Source of the DNA: an uncultured Saprospiraceae bacterium | GTDB lineage: Bacteria; Bacteroidota; Bacteroidia; Chitinophagales; Saprospiraceae | DNA length: 11,649 bases | Assembly (NCBI GenBank): GCA_938002705.1 | Contig: CALLAG010000345.1 | Coordinates: forward strand, 1 to 11,649 | Reading direction: 5' to 3' | Shown: positions 1 through 8,300 of the stretch, in pieces | Position numbering within the stretch: the first letter of the stretch is position 1 | How the letters are laid out: every line of letters begins with the position of its first letter | Program-made: the position numbers and the translations under genes | The notes under the pieces: generated by a model | Told to the model about the DNA's origin: nothing | Database searches by the model: none | What the model saw: the letters and a program-made list of their open reading frames with translations, nothing else

Positions 1-1
1 T

Positions 2-481
2 ACATTCTCTGATAAACTCGGCACCATAGTCAGAGCTAAGGCAATGACAGGACAGCTCGAAAGCATATCAAAACAACTCTACAGTCAGAAGACAGCTTTC
101 CGAGAATCAAATTTCGAGTTGCTATACTATACTTGCCGTCAACAGATTAATCGTAGAAGCATACTGCTCTTCTTTACGAATTTTGAGCAGATGGTAGACC
201 TCGACAGAAGTCTCCCCTACATCACTCGTATGGGTAAGAAGCATCTTATCGTCGTTATCTTATTTATAAATACTGAGATCGTCACCGCTTCAGAAGCGGA
301 ATGTCTTACCAAGTCTGATATCTACAAAAAAACATTTGCAGAAAAAGCTCTCGCCGAAAAAATGAAAATCGCTCGTACTCTTAATATCCACGGCATTCAG
401 ACGATACTGACAAGACCTGAAGATCTATCTATCAATGTCATCAACAAATATCTCGAGATTAAGAATAAGCGGATGTCTTAG
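2..481 (+). CDS. DUF58 family protein, C-terminal part (5' end outside window)
   Basis: The reading frame is open from base 2 to the TAG at 479-481, so this is the last 159 codons or so of a longer gene; the ATG at 44 is internal. The translation shows the DUF58 C-terminal pattern: a TFSD strand at the very start, a 'QLYSQKTAFRESNFELLY' helix, an RRSILLFFTNFE strand resembling the core of a von Willebrand A-like fold, then KKHLIVVILF, and the typical ending in which a Gly-Ile-Gln strand is followed by a helix ending in NKYLEIKNK. DUF58 proteins are usually encoded next to a MoxR-type AAA ATPase and are thought to act with it at the membrane in envelope stress or protein maturation. No MoxR gene is visible here, but it could lie upstream of the window. 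The family is clear from the pattern; the role is inferred from relatives. Confidence 0.85.
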   Translation, partial: TFSDKLGTIVRAKAMTGQLESISKQLYSQKTAFRESNFELLYYTCRQQINRRSILLFFTNFEQMVDLDRSLPYITRMGKKHLIVVILFINTEIVTASEAECLTKSDIYKKTFAEKALAEKMKIARTLNIHGIQTILTRPEDLSINVINKYLEIKNKRMS

Positions 482-515
482 TTGACTTTCTTGTATAATA
501 TATATTTTAGTAGTA

Positions 516-932
516 GTGAAAAATGTAATCAGAAATATTGCCGCCGTCTTGTTGGCCATAGTTGTAGCATATTTGATCAAATCGGTTATTATAATTATTG
601 GACATTCGATAGTACCCGTACCTAAAGGAATGGATACGAATAACTTTGAAAGTATCAAAAATAATTTTCATCTATTTAAAACAAAACATTTCATTTTTCC
701 AATGTTAGCTCACGCAGTTGGAACTTTTATTTCTGCTTACATAGTTTCTCATTTTGCTGCAAATCACAAGTTTAAATTTGCTTTGGGGATCGGTATACTT
801 TATATGATCGCAAGCTTACTACTAACTATAAAGCTTGGACATTTTCAATGGATTGGAATCATTGAACTTGGATTATATATCCCAATGAGTTGGTTAGCAT
901 TTAATGCTTGGACAAGAATCAACAATAGATGA
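516..932 (+). CDS. Small four-helix integral membrane protein, GTG start
   Basis: 138 codons starting at GTG 516; an in-frame TGA at 483-485 and the absence of an upstream ATG leave GTG as the best start. The next ATG is codon 39 and would remove the first membrane helix. The protein is almost entirely hydrophobic, with probable membrane segments at about residues 5-29, 58-80, 87-106 and 110-130, a loop rich in Lys and Asn between helices 1 and 2 (36-57), and a basic C-terminus. It resembles the small uncharacterised membrane proteins common in Bacteroidota, but I cannot name a family. It begins 34 bases after the DUF58 stop and could be co-transcribed with it. No Shine-Dalgarno sequence is visible; the start region is A/T-rich, as is usual in this phylum. 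Base composition is visibly more AT-rich than in the DUF58 gene. Confidence 0.72.
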   Translation: MKNVIRNIAAVLLAIVVAYLIKSVIIIIGHSIVPVPKGMDTNNFESIKNNFHLFKTKHFIFPMLAHAVGTFISAYIVSHFAANHKFKFALGIGILYMIASLLLTIKLGHFQWIGIIELGLYIPMSWLAFNAWTRINNR

Positions 933-995
933 AAAAAATTAGTACATATTTAAATGCAATCTATTTGGGCAGTAAACAGAAATCTATATTCGATA

Positions 996-1012
996 TACGA
1001 CCAGAGGTCGTA
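996..1012. repeat. Perfect inverted repeat, possible bidirectional terminator
   Basis: A perfect 7-bp inverted repeat, TACGACC-AGA-GGTCGTA, lies between two convergent genes (stop codons at 932 on + and 1035 on -). It could fold into a hairpin in either transcript and act as a shared terminator. However, neither flank carries a clear U-tract, so a protein-binding palindrome or a 3'-end stabilising hairpin is equally possible. Confidence 0.35.
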
Positions 1013-1034
1013 ACGTACATAACATAATCCACTG

Positions 1035-1523
1035 CTAAAATGTCAATCCTAAACCTACACCTGTGCCGCTACTGACTATAGTTATGGTACTGCTTGATTT
1101 CTTCTGATATGGAATAACTCCTATGGATTCGTCGGCATAGAAATCTACTACTTTTTTCATTTTTTTTATTCCACTTGTATGAATGGGTACTGATATAGCT
1201 ATTATTGCGACTGCTAGAAGCGGTCTTCTCTCATTAATCTGTTTTCCAGTTATTAAATTAACAACTTCCAAAGCTATAAGTACCCCACCTACTGATGAAA
1301 TAACTCTGGCTGTGGCAAAGTTCTTATTGGCATTTTTAAAGTTTGAGAGAGCGGTAGGATTTTCAGCTAAGGATTTCTCAACCTGAGATTTAGTAATCTG
1401 ATTATTATTCAAATAATAATTAGTACCTGAAAGAAGCTTAGCCTTAAACTTAAATTCATTCTTCTGCCCACTTGCTATTGTCAAAGCAAATGCTGTTAAT
1501 AGAATCGTTACAATTAATTTCAT
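1035..1523 (-). CDS. Exported hypothetical protein with two hydrophobic segments
   Basis: 162 codons. Residues 1-20 form a typical signal peptide (Lys2, a hydrophobic core, then ...IASGQ), predicting export from the cytoplasm. The body has a polar Asn/Lys-rich region (21-70) with a recognisable layout of a helix followed by 'ARVISSVGGVLIALEVVNLI' (about 73-92). A second hydrophobic stretch follows at about 100-116, then a KKMKK basic patch, and the tail ends GLGLTF like an outer-membrane beta-strand terminus. This arrangement is shared by short uncharacterised Bacteroidota proteins, but I do not recognise a named domain. It lies 61 bases downstream of scpA on the same strand, so read-through is possible but a functional link is not implied. 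It is probably an envelope protein; its function is unknown. Confidence 0.7.
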   Translation of the reverse strand: MKLIVTILLTAFALTIASGQKNEFKFKAKLLSGTNYYLNNNQITKSQVEKSLAENPTALSNFKNANKNFATARVISSVGGVLIALEVVNLITGKQINERRPLLAVAIIAISVPIHTSGIKKMKKVVDFYADESIGVIPYQKKSSSTITIVSSGTGVGLGLTF

Positions 1524-1584
1524 AATGCTTAATCCATATTTATTTTCAGAAAACTATTTTAAAACACAAGGGCTAAGACAACAC

Positions 1585-2388
1585 CTACAGACTATCAGAA
1601 ATCTCCTCAGTCTCTGTAGTCTCTAACAAGGTAGCAAGTAACTCTTCTCCTCCCTCTTTGAACTCTAACCAGAAGCTATTGACCTTGAGTGAGTCCGTCA
1701 TCATAACGATCTGAGAATTAATCAAATCAAGAAGTGATAGGAAAGTCACAATACAGTGCATTCTATTTTCGAGACCATAGAATACTTCTTCAAATGAGAT
1801 TCTTTCTTTGACCTTAATACGTTCTATAATATACTGTCGTTGTTCTGGTATGGTATATGGATACTTGATGATCTGATAAGAGAATTGCTCCTTAGCATAT
1901 CGGTATTTTTCTAAGACCGTCTTGAATGTCTTGAATAACTTGTAAGTATCTAATGATTCTAACTCGACATCTATCAGAGCCGTCTCTGATATTTTCTTCC
2001 TTTCTGTTTTGGCGTAAGCTCTATCGAGTTTGAATTGTCTTTCTTCGGCCATATTCTCAAGAGTCGCAAGCACTTCCTTATATCGCTTATACTCTAATAA
2101 TCTCGCGACTAGCTCCTCTCTTGGATCTATTTCGTTACCATCCTCATCTATCTCCTTGCGAGGTATAAGCATCTTAGCTTTGATTCTCATCAGTGTAGCT
2201 GCTACCAGGATAAACTCTGAGGCCACATCAATATTTAATCGTTCTAGCTCCTGGATATAGTGCAAGAAGTCTTGAGTGATCTTGGCTATAGGGATATTAT
2301 CGATATCTAACTCATCTCTCTCGATAAAGTATAGCAATAGGTCAAAGGGACCTTCAAAATGCTGAATTTTAACAGTATAAGAGTTCAT
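1585..2388 (-). CDS. scpA: Segregation and condensation protein A (kleisin ScpA)
   Basis: 267 residues, a normal length for ScpA. The start is placed at the ATG at 2386-2388, because the protein then begins MNSYTVKIQHFEGPFDLLLYFI, matching the family's conserved opening in which an 'F.GPLDLLL' motif lies near residue 11. A longer frame to 2445 adds only an unconserved hydrophobic leader. Further family signs are the IPIAKITQDFL helix (33-42), the ASEFILVAATLMRIKAKMLIP segment (56-76) and a C-terminal winged-helix region with 'IVTFLSLLDLI' (213-223). ScpA is the kleisin that bridges the two SMC heads and binds ScpB, and it acts on the nucleoid in chromosome organisation and segregation. Neither scpB nor smc is adjacent here. 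The gene is divergent from the methylase at 2493, with 104 bp between the start codons. Confidence 0.95.
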   Translation of the reverse strand: MNSYTVKIQHFEGPFDLLLYFIERDELDIDNIPIAKITQDFLHYIQELERLNIDVASEFILVAATLMRIKAKMLIPRKEIDEDGNEIDPREELVARLLEYKRYKEVLATLENMAEERQFKLDRAYAKTERKKISETALIDVELESLDTYKLFKTFKTVLEKYRYAKEQFSYQIIKYPYTIPEQRQYIIERIKVKERISFEEVFYGLENRMHCIVTFLSLLDLINSQIVMMTDSLKVNSFWLEFKEGGEELLATLLETTETEEISDSL

Positions 2389-2492
2389 TATTGAGAGAAT
2401 GTTTGTGAATATTAAATCAAAGGCTAATATCTTAATTACTATCAAGACTTCTATAGATTCTTAATTGCAATTACATTAGTTTTATCCACATT

Positions 2493-3191
2493 ATGCAATC
2501 AGGTCGTTTATATCTTATTCCCATAGAAATCACAGATGATGGTATGTCTGCCATTCCTGCCTATAATATCTCGATAATTCATAATATCAAGCATTATATT
2601 GTAGAGAGAGCACGTACCGCAAGAAGATTTATAAGTAGGACCAATCCACCTCATCCTATATCAGATATAGAATTCATAGAGATAGATGAGTCAGGAGACA
2701 GCATCAGACAGTGTATGACTTGGCTAAAGCAAGGCCATAACGTAGGTGTTATGAGTGAGTCTGGTATGCCAGGCATAGCAGATCCAGGACAGAGAGTCGT
2801 CGATGCAGCTCACGAGGCTAACATCCACATTATACCCCTCGTAGGCCCTAACTCTATCATGCTTGCCCTTAGTGCAAGCGGCATGAGTGGTCAGAATTTT
2901 GCATTTAATGGTTATCTGCCTATCAAGGAAAATGAACTCAAGTCAGAGCTAAAGCATCTCGAATCTCAAGTGCTCAAACGCAAGCAAACCCAGATATGTA
3001 TAGAAACGCCTTATAGAAATGATAGACTCCTGAAAAATATCCTAGACCAGCTAAATCAGAACATCAAACTATGTATCGCAAGAGACATCACTGGCAAAGA
3101 GGAAATGATTAAAACGCAGACCATTGCGCAGTGGAAGAAAGAAAATATAGTTATTGGGAAATGGCCTACTATATTTTTATTGGGGTTCTGA
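2493..3191 (+). CDS. SAM-dependent methyltransferase of the tetrapyrrole-methylase fold (RsmI-like, short form)
   Basis: 232 residues. The order of motifs follows RsmI, the 16S rRNA C1402 2'-O-methyltransferase: GRLYLIP (4-10), ERARTARRF (38-46), SESGMPGIADPG (88-99, corresponding to the RsmI 'SDAGTPxISDPG' loop), IPLVGPNSIMLALSASGM (114-131), F.F.GYLP (136-143), ETPYR (171-175) and ARDITGKEE (196-204). These build the SAM pocket of the fold. The protein is shorter than RsmI (about 285 residues in E. coli) and lacks its C-terminal extension. Bacteroidota commonly carry both a full RsmI and a shorter paralogue like this one, so the substrate should not be assumed to be C1402; an RNA or other small target is possible. 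It is divergent from scpA and convergent with the lipoprotein gene, with 25 bp between the stops. Fold assignment is strong; substrate is uncertain. Confidence 0.88.
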   Translation: MQSGRLYLIPIEITDDGMSAIPAYNISIIHNIKHYIVERARTARRFISRTNPPHPISDIEFIEIDESGDSIRQCMTWLKQGHNVGVMSESGMPGIADPGQRVVDAAHEANIHIIPLVGPNSIMLALSASGMSGQNFAFNGYLPIKENELKSELKHLESQVLKRKQTQICIETPYRNDRLLKNILDQLNQNIKLCIARDITGKEEMIKTQTIAQWKKENIVIGKWPTIFLLGF

Positions 3192-3216
3192 GTTTAACCT
3201 TTAGCTACATTCAATT

Positions 3217-3960
3217 TTATATTCTAATTATAAGTTTTCGAATATCTTTTTCATTTCCTGAATAAAACTGTCCTGAAACCCTATCAGTTCCATTGAGTAC
3301 ATATTCAAATTCATAATTAGTATTTTGTATTAAATACGTCGTCGTTCTATATACAATAAGGCCATTCTCTTGAAAGGGTTCAAGGCGTTCTTTCGGGTAT
3401 TTCCCATCTTCGAATGAAATCTCGCCTTTAGAAAAAGCTCGCTTTTCATAAGCCAAAGGATTGCGATTTGTTATGTATAATGCTACCCCATTATCAAGAT
3501 TGTTAATATCGTCCCAGATTTCAACAACAACTAACCTACTTTGATAAGTATATACATCTCCTTGCGTATTAAACTTCTCTTCAAAATCTGCCAAACTACC
3601 TAATGTAGAAATATAAGTGTGACCTTCCTCTTGCCATTCAAATAACTTGGCTGAAATACTATACATACCATTAGCATCTGTCTCACTAGAAGCAAGGAAT
3701 GAACTAGTTTGACGTAAAGTAGGTTCAGCCCCTGGATAACAACAATTAGGAACTAACTTCGGAACGCTTCTATGAAACATAGATACATATGTATTGGCAG
3801 CTGGTTTAAAATTACTCTCCACCTCAGAATCTATATCTAACATTACTCCTTCTACCTCATAATAGCTAAATATAGTACCAGTCATAGTCCTATTTGATCC
3901 ATCATTAAGACATGATGATAAAACTAATACGAGCATAATAAGCATGATAAAATTCTTCAT
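3217..3960 (-). CDS. Putative lipoprotein with a transthyretin/carboxypeptidase-regulatory-like beta domain
   Basis: 247 residues. A short signal peptide ends in a lipobox LVLSSC with the lipidated Cys at 17, so the product should be anchored in the envelope after lipoprotein processing. The next residues (LNDGSN) do not contain an obvious inner-membrane retention signal. Residues 26-105 read as a beta-sandwich with a SETDANGMYSIS turn (92-103), the pattern usual in carboxypeptidase-regulatory or transthyretin-like domains. The rest (110-247) is strand-rich with many aromatic residues. There is an adjacent Cys-Cys pair at 73-74. No enzymatic motif is visible. It is divergent from the regulator-like gene at 4140, with 179 bp between the start codons, which is compatible with shared control. 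Function unknown; likely surface or periplasmic. Confidence 0.78.
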   Translation of the reverse strand: MKNFIMLIMLVLVLSSCLNDGSNRTMTGTIFSYYEVEGVMLDIDSEVESNFKPAANTYVSMFHRSVPKLVPNCCYPGAEPTLRQTSSFLASSETDANGMYSISAKLFEWQEEGHTYISTLGSLADFEEKFNTQGDVYTYQSRLVVVEIWDDINNLDNGVALYITNRNPLAYEKRAFSKGEISFEDGKYPKERLEPFQENGLIVYRTTTYLIQNTNYEFEYVLNGTDRVSGQFYSGNEKDIRKLIIRI

Positions 3961-4139
3961 AATGTTTATTTTAATAAAATAATAGAACTTATTTATCTAT
4001 CAAATATCATCACTTTGTGATAGCTAATAAGACTATTTAGACTAACAGAATACCTACATCAGGTACAATCGGTGTTTGGATTTAAATAAGTAGTTACTTT
4101 TTACCTAATTTAGGGATTATTGAAAAATAAATCTCCAAA
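3961..4139. promoter_or_regulatory. Divergent promoter region between lipoprotein and HTH-protein genes
   Basis: This 179-bp AT-rich gap holds the promoters of both divergent genes by position. It contains a small palindrome, ATCAC-TTT-GTGAT (4009-4021), which might be an operator half-site pair, and a TTTG at about 4076-4079, as in Bacteroidota -33 elements, but I find no well-spaced TAnnTTTG partner. The assignment rests on geometry, not on a confident promoter match. Confidence 0.4.
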
Positions 4140-5141
4140 ATGGAATTAAACTACATTCTATCTACCGAGCATCCCGACAAAAAACCAGTAGAGATAATTA
4201 TGTCAATACTAGACATAAGTAAAAGCGGGGCCTATAAGAAACTGAATGGTGACTCTAAGTTTAGCTTAGACGAGATCGTTAGAATATTTACTGAGATGGA
4301 TATTTCATTTGACCGGTACTTTCTATCTAATGAAAGTCAATTCAAAAGTTATTCATTCTCCACAGACACCATAAAGTATAAGCCCAGATCTTACAGTGAA
4401 TTCTGGTATCAAATCAATCACAACTTGGAAAAACTTGTGGAGGACCCTAACGCTACTGCCATATACTTGTCTAATGAGATTCCATTTTTTTATTATCTAC
4501 AGTTTCCAAAATTATTAGCGTTTAAGCTATTCGTATGGGATAAGACGAACTGGAATATATCTCCTGAAAACGAATCGTTCTCATTTAAGATAATTGACAA
4601 TATTCCGAAGCTAAATGAAATAACTCAGAGCGTATTGGATGTATATCTATCTTATCCAAGTATTGAACTTTGGAATCCTGATATGCTCAGGCTGACTATG
4701 ATGCAACTTTCTTATTATACAAGAGCAGGTGTATTTCAATCAGCTGAAATTATAAGAGAGATAATATCTGATATGGATAAAATGTTGGTCTTTATGAAGA
4801 GGAATTGCGATAGCGGTAAGAAGTCCTTCTTTGGAAAGTCAGACAGTATCAATGACGTTGAAATATATTTAAATGAGTTAGTTTCAAATTCTGAAATGAT
4901 ACTTATTCGAAGCGATAATCGTGCTGCACTTTATAATAAATATGACACACCAAACTACCTCCTTTCTGAAGACACTAGAGTATGTGATCATATTGCGGCT
5001 TGGTTAGAAAAAATTATCGGTAAGTCCACACTAATCAGCACAAGAGGAAAACGTGACAGAGATATGTTTTTTAAAAATGCATTTGAAGATTTAGATATTT
5101 TCTTAGAAAGGACAGAAGGAATGATCAAAACATATTTCTAA
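4140..5141 (+). CDS. HTH-containing regulator-like protein with uncharacterised helical C-terminus
   Basis: 333 residues. Near the N-terminus (about 16-62) is a helix-turn-helix-like unit: 'IIMSILDISKSGAYKKLNGDSKFSLDEIVRIF', then 'DISFDRYF'. The SKSGAYKKLNG turn and the following FSLDEI helix resemble the XRE/BetR-like DNA-binding regions of Bacteroidota regulators. The remaining 270 residues are predicted by eye to be mainly helical, with dense aromatic stretches (about 80-135) and a basic segment GKKSFFGKSDS (226-236). I see no receiver, kinase, peptidase or ligand-binding motif. No signal peptide or membrane segment is evident, so it is probably cytoplasmic. It is transcribed away from the lipoprotein gene and might regulate it or itself. 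Start at ATG 4140 follows an A-rich stretch. The gene is more AT-rich than scpA or mnmE. The DNA-binding role is inference from the N-terminus only. Confidence 0.68.
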   Translation: MELNYILSTEHPDKKPVEIIMSILDISKSGAYKKLNGDSKFSLDEIVRIFTEMDISFDRYFLSNESQFKSYSFSTDTIKYKPRSYSEFWYQINHNLEKLVEDPNATAIYLSNEIPFFYYLQFPKLLAFKLFVWDKTNWNISPENESFSFKIIDNIPKLNEITQSVLDVYLSYPSIELWNPDMLRLTMMQLSYYTRAGVFQSAEIIREIISDMDKMLVFMKRNCDSGKKSFFGKSDSINDVEIYLNELVSNSEMILIRSDNRAALYNKYDTPNYLLSEDTRVCDHIAAWLEKIIGKSTLISTRGKRDRDMFFKNAFEDLDIFLERTEGMIKTYF

Positions 5142-5250
5142 TAAAATCCACTTGTAAGGTTCTCCATTAATTAAGAAGGATAAAATCAACTATCTCTTAC
5201 TTCATCATACTGCTTGTCTAATGATACTACAGGACAAGGAAATCCATCTA

Positions 5251-5283
5251 AAACAAAAAGCCCTGGCTTTCGCCAGAGCTTTC
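5251..5283 (-). terminator. Intrinsic terminator of the large secreted-protein gene
   Basis: Read on the minus strand, an 11-bp stem (5257-5282) AAAGCTCTGGC / GCCAGGGCTTT closes a GAAA tetraloop, with one G-U wobble, and is followed by a T-rich tail TTGTTT. It lies just 23 bases past the stop codon of the gene at 5306-9685. On the plus strand the wobble becomes a C-A mismatch and the tail is weaker, so it is best oriented for minus-strand transcription, though it might partly stop transcripts from 4140-5141 as well. Confidence 0.82.
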
Positions 5284-5305
5284 TTAAATTTATAATATCT
5301 AATTA

Positions 5306-8300
5306 CTAATCTATAAGTATCATATGCTTAGTGGCTGAGTAGTCACCACTATTTAATTGGTAGTAGATTAACCCTGTTGCATCGATGTCAGATCTATTGA
5401 TCATTACTTCATTATATCCTGCAGAATACTGCCCTGATATATTCTGTAGTAATCTGCCGTTGACATCATAGAGATTGATATCTGCAGCGCCTCCTTCACT
5501 TAGTACGAATCCTATGACTGTACTCTTAGAGAATGGATTAGGCTGATTCTGAAGAAGCTCTGAGGATACTATCTCCGATCCAAAATCGATATTCAAATCT
5601 GCTACTTGTAATGCATTTCCTATGTAAGCTTCATTACTAATATTCTGTGAAGATGTACTTATCATATCTGAAAGCTTACCTGAAGCCTGTGCTTTGAATG
5701 TCAATTCCATAATATCTTCAGAAACTGAGGTCGTCATATCATTATAACTGATTCTTATTTCATTGCCATTTACACTATAATGCTCTTCTGATATCAATGC
5801 ACTCTCCACATTGACGAGTGACAATCCTTCATAACTTAATGCCATCTGGAATCCTTTTATTCCCTCTCTATTAGTCTGCACCTTTACTACTACGGTTTGA
5901 TCATAGTCGACGTATTGATCTTTGATTGTAAAGTCAACCATACTACTGGACCTCTTATCGACTTCATTCTGAGTCAGTGAAGTAGTTGCACTACCATTAA
6001 CGTCACCTACCTTAAGAGCCGTAAAGTCTTGATTGATCATATTAGAAAGTATGACATTGATCATATTGTCAGTATCATATTGCCATGGATTAGTCATAGA
6101 CAGTTGTGCACTATTAGTGATGTATCTCCAGCTATCACTGTTAGGCAATACATCATTGACACCTAATATGAGTTTTCTTAATTCTATAAGATCTATCGCC
6201 GTAATATTTCTATCATCATTAACATCAGCAGCGATCATCTGTGTAGGCTCATCGAATCTTGACTGACCTAATATATGTCTCTGGATTAATACGATATCAA
6301 GTGTACTTACACCATTAAGGTAGTCGTCATTACTCGCCACTGCAGTCAGCATATAGTCTAAGTTAAGTGGTGCATTAGTGAATGCATACTCACCATTACT
6401 ATCTGTTATCTCATGTCTCGGATATCCTGGCATAGAAGCATCAAGCTGTGTCGTGACATTAGCCATAGGTAGTCCATCTTGATTGACTATTCTACCAGCT
6501 ACAACTCCTCCTCCATCATTATCTATAACGCGTAAGTTGACATTACAGAAGTCTATATTATTGCACCCATCCCATACATACACGGGCACTGTCACAAATC
6601 CATCATCATCAAGATCTGCTTCTGTAAATACCTTACCTGATGATCTCAATGCTGGTTCCCACTTATGGACATCACCACCGTAATCATCTAATTTCTCATA
6701 GTCTCCATTAGTGACATCATAGAACCAGAAAGTACCGTCATACCACATCAAGTCGTTATTACTATCATACTCCATGTCGTCTCTACTTGGTGGTAATACA
6801 TCTGTAAATGTATATATCAGATTATCACTCGATGTACAATTATCAAAACTGCCTACATTGAAGTCTACAGCCCATAATTCCACCTCACCATTCTGCATTA
6901 ATGCCGTACTTAGATTTAGACAATATGGTGTTGGTGCTTTGAGGTCTGTGATCTGGAAGTATCTCGTTATAGAGAACTTGTTACCACAACCATCATTAGC
7001 TCTCCATACGACTCTATGATATTTCTTACTGCCTTCTATTCCGTCTGGCAATACGATGTCTATAGCTTCTCCACTTGTACTCTTAGGTACGTAGAATGGG
7101 TTAGGCTCTCCATCAACGATACGTGACTCTGTGGATCCGTAATGATAATCTAATATCCAATCACTGTCTATATCTACATCTATATCCCATGATATCCATT
7201 CGCTACCACATTCTCCGTTATCTGTACCTGTAGCACTTAAGACTACTCCTTTGCTTAAGCAATCTGCTCCTACAGGATACTGGAGACTATCGGCAGCAGT
7301 GACTACTGGATCTTCTCTGTCTACTAATGATATAACTTGCGTATGATCATATCTCCCACCAGCATTAGGCGTCTGAGGATTATAAGTACACCAGTCGATG
7401 ATACTCCAGTGATTTAATATCTGCATACATGCCCCCGTCTCATACCTGAATGTATCTGTCTCCACATTGACCCCGATCAGCGTACATGATGTCTCATCAA
7501 AGGTAGGCTCTCCTGTCTCGTAGTCATCACAATCGACTGTTAAGTCACGTGGAAATACTATAGTACTGGGATCGAATACATCACCTGATTCTATAACAAA
7601 CCACTGCTCGCATATTGTTGTTCCGTTATCTCTGAACTGTCTTCTTATAGCACCATAGCCACAACCCTGAGAGTACTCAGGTACCATATCAGGCAAGCCA
7701 TCACCATCTACATCATAGAGTGGAGGCGTATTAGCAGGCTTATCTCTTGGTGTTGTATTATTTCTTATTTCTTGGGGATCAGCTATAAAATCATAATCTC
7801 CACAAGCGCTTATTCCTTCTGGGAGTCCAGTCAGTGTGAAGTCATTAATATCCATATCACATTGTAGGATCATCGGTTGTGGACAGAATATAGCAGGCCC
7901 AGACTTATCTTCTAATCGTACAGAAGACCATGTCTTACTTTCGTTACCAAACAAATCCAGCACTCTTAACTCCACATCGATATTGACAAATAATTGTCCA
8001 TCCAGATCATCACAGCAGAACTTGACGAAATCTCCCCAGATTGTATCTTCAGGAAAACAATAGCTATCTACTCTTCTTACTTGTAATGTTACATCAGTAC
8101 ATCCATCATAACTACCGTTATCAAAATTAGCCGCAAATATCTTAGACACACCGTTATCTGTAGAGAATGGGTCGCCTACATTCGTAAGACTTGTTACGAT
8201 ATATTCCTTAGAGATGGATACTGGTGGTGTATAATCTTGAACTTCTACTCTTACAGTAGCAGTCGTAGAGTTATTACAACAATCTTGTGCTACGTATCTG

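Noticed and set aside
482..499. TTGACT and TATAAT before the small membrane-protein gene as a sigma70-type promoter
   Set aside because: The two hexamers are only 6 bp apart, far too close for a -35/-10 pair, and Bacteroidota use a different consensus.
2389..2445. N-terminal extension of scpA by 19 codons to the ATG at 2445
   Set aside because: The extra residues are hydrophobic and unlike the family; the conserved F.GPFDLLL motif sits at the normal distance from the ATG at 2388.
2482..2490. A perfect DnaA-box match TTATCCACA just before the methylase start codon
   Set aside because: A single box with no cluster, no AT-rich unwinding element next to it and no dnaA/dnaN genes nearby; one such match in 11.6 kb of AT-rich DNA is expected by chance.
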